From the NCBI RefSeq assembly GCF_003315075.1, contig NZ_QNRJ01000015.1, positions 1 through 64,000 of the forward strand: a DNA stretch of 64,000 bases. The letters are read 5' to 3'. Below are positions 28,273 to 37,428 of the stretch, piece by piece. How positions within the stretch are numbered: the stretch's first letter is position 1; each line of letters begins with the position of its first letter. The stretch is from Rossellomorea aquimaris (GTDB lineage: Bacteria > Bacillota > Bacilli > Bacillales > Bacillaceae_B). The translations under genes and the position numbers were made by a program. Under the pieces are notes generated by a model that was not told where the DNA came from, searched no databases, and was given only the letters and a program-made list of their open reading frames with translations.

Positions 28273-29460
28273 TTAGTCTCCTTGAATAATTGGTTGTCCT
28301 ACTGCAATGTTTTCTAATACTTTGAAGTGAATTGTTACCCTAACTTTACCATTCTCAACCTTTTCTTGCAAAATTTTTTCACCTATCACTTCGGCATCCT
28401 CAGGGAGGGTGGACTCCAAATTACTCTTGGCCAGCTTCTTCGCCGCATCGATGGCTTCTGATTTCGTATAAGTTCTCTCTACATCCTCTTTCTCTTTAAA
28501 GCTTTTATCAATATAATAGATCGGCAGCTCCCATTTCAAGAAACGCAGGTTCTTTTTGTTCTCTTCCTCGATGGACTCTTTATACTCAACTTTCCCGAAT
28601 CCCCAAATCGGAATATTAAAAGAGCCGACTCCGATATAATGCTTTCTTTTTTCATCACCGCTAAAAACCACAAATTCGGATTTCAAAGGTAAATCAACGT
28701 TAGATTTATACCATGTTTCCCCCAGAATTTTTGCTTTGGCGGAGACCCCTTTAGGATCCTTTTCATTCCCGATCAATCCTGATACGAGGAGCTGACCTTT
28801 GTTCACATAGTCATTGACGTTCACCTGTGGATCGCCTTCTTCTACGAACATTTGAGTGATGATCGCTTTCTCCTTCGCTACGATATGCTGAAGACCAGAG
28901 GATTCAGAAGGCTCAGGGGCGTTCTTCTCAACCACTTGGAAGTGAAAGGTTGTCCCTTGCAATTCCACCCCCACCCACGTAATATTGTTCATTCTGTAGG
29001 ATAGCTCCCGTTGGATATTTTCCACATCCGGCAGGGAGAATTGCAGCTTCCCTTTCGACACTCCCATTTCTTCCAGCTCTTTTCTGATGCTGTGCTCCGT
29101 TTGTGGGGATGCCCCTTTAATTTGAATGTCCCAAACCATATTGGAAAGCAGGAAGACGATGACGAAGAAAGCAAGTCCACCTATCATGAACCCTGAGTTC
29201 TTCAGAGATCGCTTAAACAAAAATGGAACTCCCTGACCTCTTAGAAATGTCACTTTACACTCGGATGTCCGCACCGCTCTTCGGAAGTTATGTACATCCT
29301 CTAAGGATAAGTAAAAGGTGATGGTCTCCGTTCCGGCTCTCTTCACATTCCATATCGTGATATTTGCACGAAGCAATTGATTGATGACCCTCTCAACTAA
29401 TCTGCCTTCCATTTTCACAAATACCTTTCCCCTTAGAAAGGTGAACCATTGATTCTTCAA
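28273..29460 (-). CDS. yqfD: Sporulation protein YqfD
   Basis: 395 residues from a TTG at 29460, with AGGAGGG 6 nt upstream. N-terminal part of about 85 residues, one membrane helix (about 91-112), and a large extracytoplasmic domain. Matches the YqfD family, a SigE-regulon membrane protein needed for normal sporulation in B. subtilis, whose molecular role is unknown. It pairs with yqfC 11 nt upstream. Confidence 0.92.
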   Translation of the reverse strand: MKNQWFTFLRGKVFVKMEGRLVERVINQLLRANITIWNVKRAGTETITFYLSLEDVHNFRRAVRTSECKVTFLRGQGVPFLFKRSLKNSGFMIGGLAFFVIVFLLSNMVWDIQIKGASPQTEHSIRKELEEMGVSKGKLQFSLPDVENIQRELSYRMNNITWVGVELQGTTFHFQVVEKNAPEPSESSGLQHIVAKEKAIITQMFVEEGDPQVNVNDYVNKGQLLVSGLIGNEKDPKGVSAKAKILGETWYKSNVDLPLKSEFVVFSGDEKRKHYIGVGSFNIPIWGFGKVEYKESIEEENKKNLRFLKWELPIYYIDKSFKEKEDVERTYTKSEAIDAAKKLAKSNLESTLPEDAEVIGEKILQEKVENGKVRVTIHFKVLENIAVGQPIIQGD

Positions 29461-29471
29461 ATCCGTCCCTC

Positions 29472-29756
29472 CTATTGTTCCAAATAGATCACTTCTACGA
29501 TCTTCCCCTGAAGAAGAATTTCTTCCGGAAGAATCATCTTGATGACAAACTGTTCACCTTTTATTAAAAGTTGACCTTGTTTTAGCAGAAGTCGTACCTC
29601 TCGATCTGTGAACGTTAACAGACCACGATGGTTTTCTATATAGATGTGAATTTGTCCAATCATGGTGACGCGAGGAAGGTCCATCATGACATCTTCAGGT
29701 AAATCCATTTTCTGTGTCATCCATTTACGCGCATGCTGTAAAAAGCTTTTTGCCAT
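29472..29756 (-). CDS. yqfC: Sporulation protein YqfC (YabP/YqfC family)
   Basis: 94 residues, a small all-beta-rich protein starting MAKSFLQHARKW and carrying IYIENHRGLLTF, typical of the YabP/YqfC family. Expressed with yqfD in the mother cell in B. subtilis. The ribosome-binding site AAAGGGGG is inside the 3' arm of a 16-bp hairpin, and the T-run of that hairpin runs straight into the ATG at 29756. Confidence 0.92.
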   Translation of the reverse strand: MAKSFLQHARKWMTQKMDLPEDVMMDLPRVTMIGQIHIYIENHRGLLTFTDREVRLLLKQGQLLIKGEQFVIKMILPEEILLQGKIVEVIYLEQ

Positions 29757-29806
29757 AAAAAAGAACCCCCTTTCATCTCATATTTATGAAATGAAAAGGG
29801 GTTTCA
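29757..29806 (-). promoter_or_regulatory. Terminator-like hairpin that buries the yqfC ribosome-binding site
   Basis: On the minus strand AACCCCTTTTCATTTC pairs with GAGATGAAAGGGGGTT (16 bp, two G-T wobbles), followed by CTTTTTT and then ATG. It closes the floA operon and can block read-through translation of yqfC. The loop and 5' arm contain a CATAAATA with TGATGAA 14 nt upstream, a weak SigE-type promoter. Confidence 0.7.
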
Positions 29807-29812
29807 TCACTC

Positions 29813-30271
29813 TTATTTTTGATGATGACGTTTTTTTGATCTTGGAGGTCCAAATACCTCTGAAAAGATGAATCCTTTTACGATATCATCTTCCTTGTTG
29901 AAATCAATGTTGAGAGTCGAATCTTTTTCCCGTATCTTATCTGCCCTGGTTTGATGAGCTTCCAGTCTGCGGGAATAACGTTCTTCTTTCTTATGCAGGT
30001 CAGCATACGTTGATTCCGCTTCCTTCTTCTTTTCTTCAAACCGGGTTTGAAGAGAAGAGGCTGCGTCTTTCAATGGTTCTTGGTATTCTCTTGGCACTCT
30101 GCTCCGTGCCGTTCTCTCCCTTTCTCTTCCTCTTTCATGAGGTTCTGAAGGAGGGGCAGACGCCGTTTGAATCGGCTTTTGCCTTACCGGTTTATTAGAA
30201 GGAGACTCTTTCACTTTATTGAAAATCGTAGTGATAAGTCCGATCAGTATGGCAATGATTAAAGGTTCCAT
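29813..30271 (-). CDS. yqfB: YqfB protein
   Basis: 152 residues. One N-terminal membrane helix (about 4-19), then a basic, proline-rich linker and a long charged helix (about 75-125, EEKKKEAESTYADLHKKEERYSRR region) likely to form a coiled coil, ending in SKKRHHQK. Third gene of the nfeD-floA-yqfB operon, 29 nt after floA, as in the SigW operon yqeZ-yqfA-yqfB of B. subtilis. The function is unknown. A membrane-anchored partner of the flotillin is a plausible inference. Confidence 0.85.
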   Translation of the reverse strand: MEPLIIAILIGLITTIFNKVKESPSNKPVRQKPIQTASAPPSEPHERGRERERTARSRVPREYQEPLKDAASSLQTRFEEKKKEAESTYADLHKKEERYSRRLEAHQTRADKIREKDSTLNIDFNKEDDIVKGFIFSEVFGPPRSKKRHHQK

Positions 30272-30300
30272 GGAGAAAACTCCTTTCTCACAAGGGGAAA

Positions 30301-31308
30301 TTACTTATCTTTAGAATTTTTCGGATCATTTTTATCCCCGGTTAGTTTCCCGATCGAGTCTCTCATTTCCGTATCAGCGTCGATATTCTTTAAGTTCATA
30401 TAGTCCATCACACCGATATTTCCTGATCTGAGTGCTTCAGCCATGGCAAGAGGTACTTCTGCTTCTGCTTCCACAACCTTCGCTCTCATTTCTTCTACTC
30501 TTGCTTTCATTTCCTGCTCATTGGCAACGGCCATTGCTCTTCTTTCTTCCGCTTTCGCCTGTGCAATGTTCTTATCAGCTTCCGCTTGTTCTGTTTGCAG
30601 TTCTGCTCCGATATTCTTGCCGATATCAACGTCCGCGATATCAATCGAGAGAATTTCAAATGCTGTACCTGCATCCAGGCCTTTCGAAAGGACCGTTTGA
30701 GAAATCAAATCCGGATTTTCCAATACCTTCTTATGATTGCTGGATGAACCGATTGTGGATACAATCCCTTCCCCTACACGGGCAACGATCGTCTCTTCCC
30801 CGGCCCCCCCGACAAGGCGGTCAATGTTCGCACGAACCGTAATTCGCGCTTTGGCTTTCACTTCAATTCCATCCATTGCAACACCGGCAATAAATGGCGT
30901 TTCGATCACTTTAGGGTTAACACTCATTTGAACCGCTTCAAGTACGTCACGACCAGCAAGGTCAATCGCCGCACAACGCTCAAAGGTCAGTTCAATGTTT
31001 GCACGATGGGCTGCAATCAGTGCATTGACCACTCTGTCTACATTACCACCAGCTAAATAGTGACTCTCCAGCTGATTGATCGTTACCGTGATGCCTGCTT
31101 TATGTGCTTTAATTAATGGGTTAATCACACGACTCGGGATAACACGTCTCAACCTCATCCCCACTAGTGTGAAAATACTGATTCTTACTCCTGCTGCGAT
31201 CGCTGAAATCCACAGCATGACTGGTACAAATGTAAATAAAACTGCTAATACAATCACTCCCACCACAATGGCAACGAGCAATAAAATCGTACTTGGTCCT
31301 ATAACCAT
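30301..31308 (-). CDS. floA: Flotillin-like protein FloA
   Basis: 335 residues. A hydrophobic N-terminal hairpin (about 5-50) inserts in the membrane from inside. A SPFH-like domain follows, then an EA-rich repeat helix (about 235-305, [19 protein letters not shown] region) typical of flotillins. FloA organises functional membrane microdomains and influences membrane fluidity. Co-transcribed with nfeD (20 nt upstream) and yqfB, behind a SigW promoter. Equals yqfA in B. subtilis. Confidence 0.95.
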   Translation of the reverse strand: MVIGPSTILLLVAIVVGVIVLAVLFTFVPVMLWISAIAAGVRISIFTLVGMRLRRVIPSRVINPLIKAHKAGITVTINQLESHYLAGGNVDRVVNALIAAHRANIELTFERCAAIDLAGRDVLEAVQMSVNPKVIETPFIAGVAMDGIEVKAKARITVRANIDRLVGGAGEETIVARVGEGIVSTIGSSSNHKKVLENPDLISQTVLSKGLDAGTAFEILSIDIADVDIGKNIGAELQTEQAEADKNIAQAKAEERRAMAVANEQEMKARVEEMRAKVVEAEAEVPLAMAEALRSGNIGVMDYMNLKNIDADTEMRDSIGKLTGDKNDPKNSKDK

Positions 31309-31328
31309 ATTCTTTACCTCCTAAGTAA

Positions 31329-32639
31329 TTATGAAATGTCTCTTACAACAATCCGCGAACCTTCTACTTTCACAATCTTAACTCTTTCACCTGCTTTAAT
31401 AAAGCCACCCTCTGTCACTGCATCAATTCTTTCATCATCCACGATCACGGTTCCTGAGGGTCTTAAAGGTGTTTTCGTTAAACCTTCTTTACCGATCAAT
31501 TCTAATCGATTGATGTTTGATACATATCCACTTTCTGTGCTTGTTGAATCTTTTAAAATGATTTTGTTGAAAAATTTCATTTTTTTACCAAACACCTTTA
31601 CAAATATAATCATTGTCGCAACGGCAATAAGTAAAGCGATAAGAAGAGAAATGCTCATTTGCACTACATCGCCCCCTGCCAACATAATACTTGCTAGAAT
31701 AGCCCCGATCCCAAGTCCGCCTGCAATGCCCCCGGGGAGGAAAAATTCCGCTACGATAAGAGCGACCCCAATGATAAAGAGGATGATGGTTTCGTAACCG
31801 GCAAGTCCCGCCACTAAATGTCCATAAAAGAATAATACAAGTGAAATCAATCCGATAGAACCGGCAATCCCAAAGCCTGGTGAATACAATTCGACAATCA
31901 ACCCAAGGCTTGCCAACGAAAGAAGGATGGGTACCACGACCGGATTGGTAATGAATCGTGCCAGCTTCTCTGCAAAGGTCTCCTCGACATTTACAACAGA
32001 AGATTTATCGACACCAAGGGTTTCATATAACTCATCCAGGTTCGCAACGGTTCCTTCAGAGTAGCCGACTTGCTTGGCTTCTTTTGAACCGAGAGTCAAT
32101 AATTCCCCTTTTTCAATCCCCAATTCTTCGATCACTACCGATTCATCCGCCATGGCCAGGGCAACTTGAGGATCTCTCCCATTTGATTCAGCGGCACTCT
32201 TCATGGCAGAAAGCCAGTAACTCTGAGCTTTCTTATCAGCGGCATTTCCAGCTTGATCAATCACAGCCGCAGAACCGATTTGACCATTCGGAACCATATA
32301 GATCTCATCTGCATGCAGGGAGATGAAGGCACCTGCCGATAAAGCATTATTATTCACAAAGGCAACCGTCTTTGTTTCTACGCCGTCAAGGAGCTGACCA
32401 ATATCTCCAGCTGCAGTGACCAGACCTCCAGGCGTATCAATATCAAAAACAATCAGTTCAGCATTGTTTTCCTCTGCATCACTTATCGCTCTCTCCAGAA
32501 ATGCATGAAGCCCTTTTTCAACTTCCTTGTGAATAGGAATGACGTATACTTTTTTTGTATTATCAGCAGAGCTTAACAAGGGCTGAAGAAAACTGAACCC
32601 AAGAATCATCATGAAAAATATTAGTAGACCTTTTTTCAA
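31329..32639 (-). CDS. nfeD: NfeD-family membrane protein with ClpP-like domain (YqeZ)
   Basis: 436 residues. Signal peptide (1-24), a ClpP/SppA-like serine protease domain (about 30-225) with NNALSAGAFISLHADEIYM carrying the active serine, four hydrophobic helices (about 235-355), and a C-terminal NfeD OB-fold (about 375-436). Long NfeD proteins always pair with flotillins and are thought to process or assist them. First gene of the SigW operon here. Named yqeZ in B. subtilis. Confidence 0.93.
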   Translation of the reverse strand: MKKGLLIFFMMILGFSFLQPLLSSADNTKKVYVIPIHKEVEKGLHAFLERAISDAEENNAELIVFDIDTPGGLVTAAGDIGQLLDGVETKTVAFVNNNALSAGAFISLHADEIYMVPNGQIGSAAVIDQAGNAADKKAQSYWLSAMKSAAESNGRDPQVALAMADESVVIEELGIEKGELLTLGSKEAKQVGYSEGTVANLDELYETLGVDKSSVVNVEETFAEKLARFITNPVVVPILLSLASLGLIVELYSPGFGIAGSIGLISLVLFFYGHLVAGLAGYETIILFIIGVALIVAEFFLPGGIAGGLGIGAILASIMLAGGDVVQMSISLLIALLIAVATMIIFVKVFGKKMKFFNKIILKDSTSTESGYVSNINRLELIGKEGLTKTPLRPSGTVIVDDERIDAVTEGGFIKAGERVKIVKVEGSRIVVRDIS

Positions 32640-32920
32640 CGCAACCCCCTCGTTTCAGGTAATATTCCTTGATACTCTATGTACGATTGACCTTAAAAAA
32701 AGTTTCAACTTTTTTAAAAATATTATGTGGTTGGGGCGGAATTAATTGATATAGTAAAAAAATTTGAAAAAAGAAGGATATTTTTGATGGATTGAAGCTT
32801 GCTTATGATGATCTTTCACCTTTTATTATCGACTTCCTCAAGCTTATTTTCAACCTTCAAACTATGATCTTAACTTCCCCTATTTATTTACAAACCGCTT
32901 CCCTACTTAAGGCTATTAAA
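32640..32920. other. Intergenic region between nfeD and yqeY
   Basis: About 280 nt on either side of the SigW promoter. Otherwise AT-rich with no open frame that has a ribosome-binding site. It ends in the yqeY terminator. Confidence 0.5.
32682..32707 (-). promoter_or_regulatory. SigW promoter of nfeD-floA-yqfB
   Basis: The minus strand reads TGAAAC, exactly 16 nt, then CGTA, the full SigW (extracytoplasmic-function) consensus, about 43 nt upstream of the nfeD start. In B. subtilis the same operon belongs to the SigW regulon. Confidence 0.93.
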
Positions 32921-32949
32921 AAAACCGGAAAGCATGATGGCTTTCCGGT
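32917..32949 (-). terminator. Terminator after rpsU-yqeY
   Basis: 10-11-bp stem ACCGGAAAGC/GCTTTCCGGT; the minus strand continues with a run of T residues. Confidence 0.88.
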
Positions 32950-32959
32950 CTCTTTAATC

Positions 32960-33406
32960 TTATGATAAATGTTGAAGAACAAGTTTGTTGACGAGAGCTC
33001 CATCGGCTTTCCCTTTTAATTTAGGCATGATTGCTCCCATCACTTTGCCCATGTCAGCTTTAGAAGTAGCACCTACCTCCGCTACCGTCTCTTGGACAAT
33101 AGCAGAGACCTCTTCTTCTGTAAGCTGCTTAGGCATATATATTTCGACGTAAGTCAGTTCTGTTTGAATTTTTTCAACGAGGTCTTCGCGACCAGCGTTT
33201 TGAAATTCATGGAGGGAGTCTTTCCGTTGCTTCACTTCTCGAGAAAGGACAGTCAACTCTTCGTCTTCAGAGAGTTCCTGTTTCCCATGTTTAATCGCTT
33301 CATTTTGAAGTGAAGCTTTAAGCATGCGGATAACAGAAAGCTTCTCTTTTTCTTTATTTTTCATCGCTTGTTTCATATCATCATTTAAACGATTGAGAAG
33401 ACTCAT
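32960..33406 (-). CDS. yqeY: GatB/YqeY domain protein
   Basis: 148 residues, all helical, the free-standing version of the C-terminal YqeY domain of the GatB subunit (tRNA-dependent amidotransferase). Ends [15 protein letters not shown], with PKLKGKADG typical of the family. Predicted to bind tRNA or assist translation, without a proven reaction. It follows rpsU by 14 nt and shares its transcript. Confidence 0.93.
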   Translation of the reverse strand: MSLLNRLNDDMKQAMKNKEKEKLSVIRMLKASLQNEAIKHGKQELSEDEELTVLSREVKQRKDSLHEFQNAGREDLVEKIQTELTYVEIYMPKQLTEEEVSAIVQETVAEVGATSKADMGKVMGAIMPKLKGKADGALVNKLVLQHLS

Positions 33407-33420
33407 GCTTACACCCTCTC

Positions 33421-33594
33421 TTAGAACTTACGCTTTCTTGCAGCTTCTGATTTCTTTTTGCGTTTTACGCTTGGCTTTTCATAAAATTCGCGCTTTCTAA
33501 ACTCTTGTAAAGTTCCTGTTTTAGAAACTGAGCGTTTGAAGCGACGAAGAGCATCTTCAAGCGATTCGTTTTTACGAACAACTGTTTTTGACAT
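33421..33594 (-). CDS. rpsU: 30S ribosomal protein S21
   Basis: 57 residues from the ATG at 33594, with GGAGGGAGGG upstream. A longer reading to 33642 has no family support. Highly basic, ending [10 protein letters not shown]21 sits near the 16S rRNA 3' end and the anti-Shine-Dalgarno region. Transcribed with yqeY from a promoter about 215 nt upstream, so it has a long leader. Confidence 0.97.
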   Translation of the reverse strand: MSKTVVRKNESLEDALRRFKRSVSKTGTLQEFRKREFYEKPSVKRKKKSEAARKRKF

Positions 33595-33800
33595 CTCTCT
33601 TTCCCTCCCTCCGAACACACTACACTTACATGTTAAAGTCAAGAAATGGTTTGTACCAAATTCTTAAGACGCAGAGTTATCTGGCGTCCTTTACTTCACC
33701 AATAGGTTATGGCTTTGCCCTTGGATCATTGTCACAAGGGGACAGAAAGTGTATGTCTTTCTTGGATGAATCCTTTATTAATATAAAGAAATCCATGTAC
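33595..33800 (-). promoter_or_regulatory. Long structured 5' leader of rpsU
   Basis: About 200 nt between the promoter and rpsU. It has two hairpins on the transcript: CCCTTG/CAAGGG (33718-33740) and GACG-CAGA/TCTG-CGTC with one bulged C (33668-33688). No open frame with a ribosome-binding site. Possible autoregulatory leader. Confidence 0.5.
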
Positions 33801-33806
33801 TTTGCC

Positions 33807-33835
33807 ATTATAATATATGATATGTAATAGGTCAA
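33807..33835 (-). promoter_or_regulatory. SigA promoter of rpsU-yqeY
   Basis: The minus strand reads TTGACC, 17 nt, TATAAT. A near-consensus vegetative promoter. Confidence 0.85.
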
Positions 33836-33929
33836 CAATTTATCATAAAACACCTTATATAAATAGGCATGTCTCACTCAATTCTTCCATACATTTGTAT
33901 AAAGCAGGCTGGTGTGTGGGAGGAATGTA

Positions 33930-34862
33930 ATGATTTTACATGGAATCGCCTTTATTTTTTTCATTGTATGTTTCTTACTGGGGATGACTTGGCTGCGGTC
34001 AGGGCTATTTAATATTGCCAATCAGAAAATAAAGAAATGGCTTCATTATTTAACGAGCACTCCTGCTAAGGGTGTCCTTACAGGAACGATTGTAACAGCC
34101 TTTATCCATAGCAGTTCTGCCGTTATGGTTCTCACTGTGGGACTGGCCTCTTCCGGCTTGATACCGTTCAGACAGACGATCGGAATCATGCTTGGATCCA
34201 ATATCGGAACAACGTTCACCCTTGAAATGTTCACACTGGATATGAATTATCTTATTGTCCCATCCATGATCATCGGATGCATTCTGTATTTCTTCCGCTC
34301 GCCCTCCATCCGAAGTGCGGGAATGATATTTATCGGGTTTGGATTAATCTTCACGTCGATCCGTGCGATTCAGTGGTTAGCTACTCCATTAACGACTCAC
34401 GAATCCTTGCGCACGTATATCATAGAAGTGAACGAGCATGTGGTAATCGCGCTGCTTATTGGTTGTATATTAACGGCGATCATCCAGTCCAGCACCGTTG
34501 TGACAGGAGTGACGATGGGATTTCTGGCTGCAGGTTCCATTGATCTTCATGCGGGAATCACCATTATGCTTGGCGCAAACGTCGGGACATGTATTACAGC
34601 TTTTATTGCAAGCATCGGTGGGGGAACTCAAGCGAAACTGACGGCGTACGCTCATATATGGCTTAACGTTATTGGGGTGGCTCTTTTTATCCCCTTCATC
34701 CCATTACTCGGATTGGTGGCTCAATCTTTAGCAGGCTCACCCGATTTACAATTGGCCCACGCCAGTGTCCTATTTAACCTTTTATGCTCGATCCTTGTGT
34801 TGCCATTTGCGAATCAATTCGCCCGTTTCATTGAAAGGATTCACCAGCCAAAAAAAAGCTGA
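33930..34862 (+). CDS. yqeW: Na/Pi cotransporter family protein (YqeW)
   Basis: 310 residues from the ATG at 33930 (GGGAGG 6 nt upstream). Eight to nine hydrophobic segments in two inverted halves, each with the Na/Pi cotransporter QSSS-like signature: HSSSAVMVLTVGLASSG (about 47-63) and QSSTVVTGVTMGFLAAG (about 186-202). It lacks the C-terminal PhoU domain. Predicted to move phosphate or another anion with sodium; B. subtilis YqeW is the orthologue. Monocistronic, ending in a strong terminator. Confidence 0.9.
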   Translation: MILHGIAFIFFIVCFLLGMTWLRSGLFNIANQKIKKWLHYLTSTPAKGVLTGTIVTAFIHSSSAVMVLTVGLASSGLIPFRQTIGIMLGSNIGTTFTLEMFTLDMNYLIVPSMIIGCILYFFRSPSIRSAGMIFIGFGLIFTSIRAIQWLATPLTTHESLRTYIIEVNEHVVIALLIGCILTAIIQSSTVVTGVTMGFLAAGSIDLHAGITIMLGANVGTCITAFIASIGGGTQAKLTAYAHIWLNVIGVALFIPFIPLLGLVAQSLAGSPDLQLAHASVLFNLLCSILVLPFANQFARFIERIHQPKKS

Positions 34863-34893
34863 ACGAGGATTGAATTCCTCGTTCAGCTTTTTT
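34851..34893. terminator. Bidirectional terminator between yqeW and deoC
   Basis: AAGCTGAACGAGGA/TCCTCGTTCAGCTT stem with A- and T-runs on both sides. It overlaps the last codons of yqeW. Confidence 0.92.
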
Positions 34894-34897
34894 CTTA

Positions 34898-35569
34898 TTA
34901 ATAATCAGAGTCGCTTGTCAAACCTTGTACGATTTTCACACCAGAGCTTGCTCCCAGGCGGGTAGCTCCTGCATCAATCATAGCTTGTGCGTCTTCGGAA
35001 GATCGTACGCCTCCTGAAGCCTTCACACCGATATCAGGTCCAACTGTTTTTCTCATAAGAGCGATATCTTCTACAGTCGCTCCCCCAGTAGAGAATCCTG
35101 TAGATGTTTTCACATAATCTGCTCCAGCTTCTACAGCTAATTGGCAAGCTTTCACTTTCTCTTCATCCGTCAGCAGGCATGTTTCAATGATTACTTTTGA
35201 AAGTGCTTTACCTTTAGATGCTGCCACAACAGCTTCAATATCGCGTTTAACCAACTCATGATCGCCACTTTTCAATGCGCCGATATTGATGACCATATCC
35301 ACTTCTGTAGCACCTTTTTCGATTGCATCTTTCGTTTCGAATGCTTTCGTTTCAGGCGTGGAAGCTCCAAGTGGGAACCCGATAACCGTACACACTTTTA
35401 CTTCAGTGCCGCTTAATAATTCGCTTGAATATTGAACCCATGTCGGGTTAACGCACACAGAAGCAAATGTAAATTCTTTCGCTTCCTGGCAAAGTACTTC
35501 TACTTGGTCTTTCGTTGATTCTGGTTTAAGTAAAGTATGATCAATCATACTTGCAATGTTCGCAGTCAT
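34898..35569 (-). CDS. deoC: Deoxyribose-phosphate aldolase
   Basis: 223 residues, full length. The Schiff-base lysine is K154 in [10 protein letters not shown], with the catalytic aspartate D91 in DMVINIG. It splits 2-deoxyribose-5-phosphate into acetaldehyde and glyceraldehyde-3-phosphate during deoxynucleoside breakdown. It stands alone, without nupC, pdp or deoR. In B. subtilis deoC is elsewhere, so this is a local rearrangement. GGAGAG precedes the ATG. Confidence 0.95.
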   Translation of the reverse strand: MTANIASMIDHTLLKPESTKDQVEVLCQEAKEFTFASVCVNPTWVQYSSELLSGTEVKVCTVIGFPLGASTPETKAFETKDAIEKGATEVDMVINIGALKSGDHELVKRDIEAVVAASKGKALSKVIIETCLLTDEEKVKACQLAVEAGADYVKTSTGFSTGGATVEDIALMRKTVGPDIGVKASGGVRSSEDAQAMIDAGATRLGASSGVKIVQGLTSDSDY

Positions 35570-35698
35570 TCATTATCTCTCCTTTAACAGTTGTCCGTAC
35601 CTCTCTTATCATAACAAAACAAAGAGAAAAAGACGAGCATTTCTTATTATCATCTCCAAAAAAAGAAAACCTTTTCATTATTCCTATCAAAATAAAAA

Positions 35699-35726
35699 CA
35701 ACCCCGGTATTCACATACCAGGGTTG
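35699..35726 (-). terminator. Terminator after the alpha-glucosidase gene
   Basis: CAACCCCGGTAT/ATACCAGGGTTG stem; the minus strand continues with a T-rich tract. Confidence 0.88.
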
Positions 35727-35735
35727 CAATCTTCA

Positions 35736-37400
35736 TTATTTTAAACGGTACACTCTCGCTTCGTATGGCTTAAGAGTTAATTTGCTTACATTTTCATGGC
35801 TGTCTGCATCATAGTTATTCAACAGAAGATTAGAAGAGGAGACTTCCAATTTACCCAGGTCACAAACCGCATTCTTCGTGGAAAGGTTTGTGATCACGAT
35901 CATGGACCGATCTTCTCCTGTGCGGGTATACGCATAGATTTGCTTGTTTTTTTCAAGAAGCAGGTCATAGATCCCGTACGTGAAGACATCTTCCTTTTTC
36001 TTTAGTTGAATCATTTTTTTATAGAAGTTCAGAATGGAGTTTTCATCCTTTTCCTGAGCTTTTACATTGATTGTTTTATAGTTTGGATTGACTTTCATCC
36101 AAGGCTTGCCGTCTGTAAATCCACTGTTTCCTTCATCCGTCCATTGCATCGGTGTTCTGCTGTTGTCACGGGAAGAAGCCCAGATGATGTCCATGATGTC
36201 TTGGTGAGGTACTCCTTCTTCACGCTTCAGACGATATAGATTCTTGACCGCTACATCATCATAATCTTCAATGGAAGGGAATTGAACATTAGTCATCCCG
36301 ATTTCCTGTCCTTGATAAATAAAGGGAGTCCCCTGCATTAAGAAGTACATGGTTGCCATGGCAGTGGCACTTTCTCTCCAATATTCTTTATCATTGCCCC
36401 AAGTGGATACAACTCGTGGTTTATCATGGTTTTCGATGAATAGGGCATTCCAGCCGTTGCCTTCGAGGCCTTTCTGCCAGCGAGTGAGCACCTTCTTCAA
36501 TTCGACGATATCAAGGTCGGGGTTGGTTTCGGCGTCCCAAAGACCAAGATGTTCAAATTGGAAAATCATATCCATCTTACCGTTTTCTTTTCCAACCCAC
36601 AGTTCCGCTTCATCGGCTTTTACACCATTTGCTTCTCCAACGGACATGACATCATAGTTTGCATACGTCCGATCCTTGAATTCTTGCAGGAACGTATGAA
36701 TCCCTTTTTGGTTCATATGCATATCGAAAGAAGAAACATACTTTTCCTTCTTAGGATTTGGCATATCAGGAAGTCCTGAACGTTTCTTAATATGGCTGAT
36801 GGCATCGATCCTGAAGCCATCAATTCCTTTATCAAGCCACCAGTTGACTGTGTCATACAGAGCGTCGCGGACTTCTTCATTTTCCCAGTTCAAATCCGGC
36901 TGCTTCGTAGAGAATACGTGAAGGAAATATTGATCTGTTTCTTCGTCATACTCCCAGGCTGATCCCCCAAAGATACTTTCCCAGTTATTCGGCTCCTTGC
37001 CTTTTACGCCATCTCTCCATATATACCAGTCACGCTTTGGATTTTCTTTAGAGCTCTTAGACTCAATGAACCAAGGGTGCTCGTCACTTGTATGATTAAG
37101 TACAAGGTCAATGATCAGTTTCATATCTCTCTTGTGAACCTCATTAAGTAGCTGATCGAAGTCCTCCATCGTACCGAAGTCTTCCATAATATCCTGATAA
37201 TCAGAAATATCATATCCATTATCATCATTAGGTGATTTATACATTGGACAAATCCAAATCACATCGATACCTAATTCTTTAATATAATCCAACCGTTGAA
37301 TCACGCCCTGCAAGTCACCAATTCCGTCGCCGTTTGAATCCTGAAAACTCCTGGGATAGATTTGATAGCCTACCGCTTCTTTACGCCATGCCTTTTTCAT
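35736..37400 (-). CDS. malL: Alpha-glucosidase / oligo-1,6-glucosidase (GH13)
   Basis: 554 residues, cytoplasmic GH13 enzyme without a signal peptide. The TIM barrel carries D199 (nucleophile, GFRIDA), E256 (acid/base, SVGEAN) and D326 (NHDKPR), matching B. cereus oligo-1,6-glucosidase spacing. Residue 200 is alanine. Strict alpha-1,6 enzymes have valine there, so broader or alpha-1,4 activity is likely (inference). It hydrolyses short malto- or isomalto-oligosaccharides. No transporter or regulator gene is adjacent. Two LacI-type operators overlap the promoter. The ATG has GAGGTG upstream. Confidence 0.9.
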   Translation of the reverse strand: MKKAWRKEAVGYQIYPRSFQDSNGDGIGDLQGVIQRLDYIKELGIDVIWICPMYKSPNDDNGYDISDYQDIMEDFGTMEDFDQLLNEVHKRDMKLIIDLVLNHTSDEHPWFIESKSSKENPKRDWYIWRDGVKGKEPNNWESIFGGSAWEYDEETDQYFLHVFSTKQPDLNWENEEVRDALYDTVNWWLDKGIDGFRIDAISHIKKRSGLPDMPNPKKEKYVSSFDMHMNQKGIHTFLQEFKDRTYANYDVMSVGEANGVKADEAELWVGKENGKMDMIFQFEHLGLWDAETNPDLDIVELKKVLTRWQKGLEGNGWNALFIENHDKPRVVSTWGNDKEYWRESATAMATMYFLMQGTPFIYQGQEIGMTNVQFPSIEDYDDVAVKNLYRLKREEGVPHQDIMDIIWASSRDNSRTPMQWTDEGNSGFTDGKPWMKVNPNYKTINVKAQEKDENSILNFYKKMIQLKKKEDVFTYGIYDLLLEKNKQIYAYTRTGEDRSMIVITNLSTKNAVCDLGKLEVSSSNLLLNNYDADSHENVSKLTLKPYEARVYRLK

Positions 37401-37428
37401 CGTAACACCTCATCAAAGTATAGTAAGA

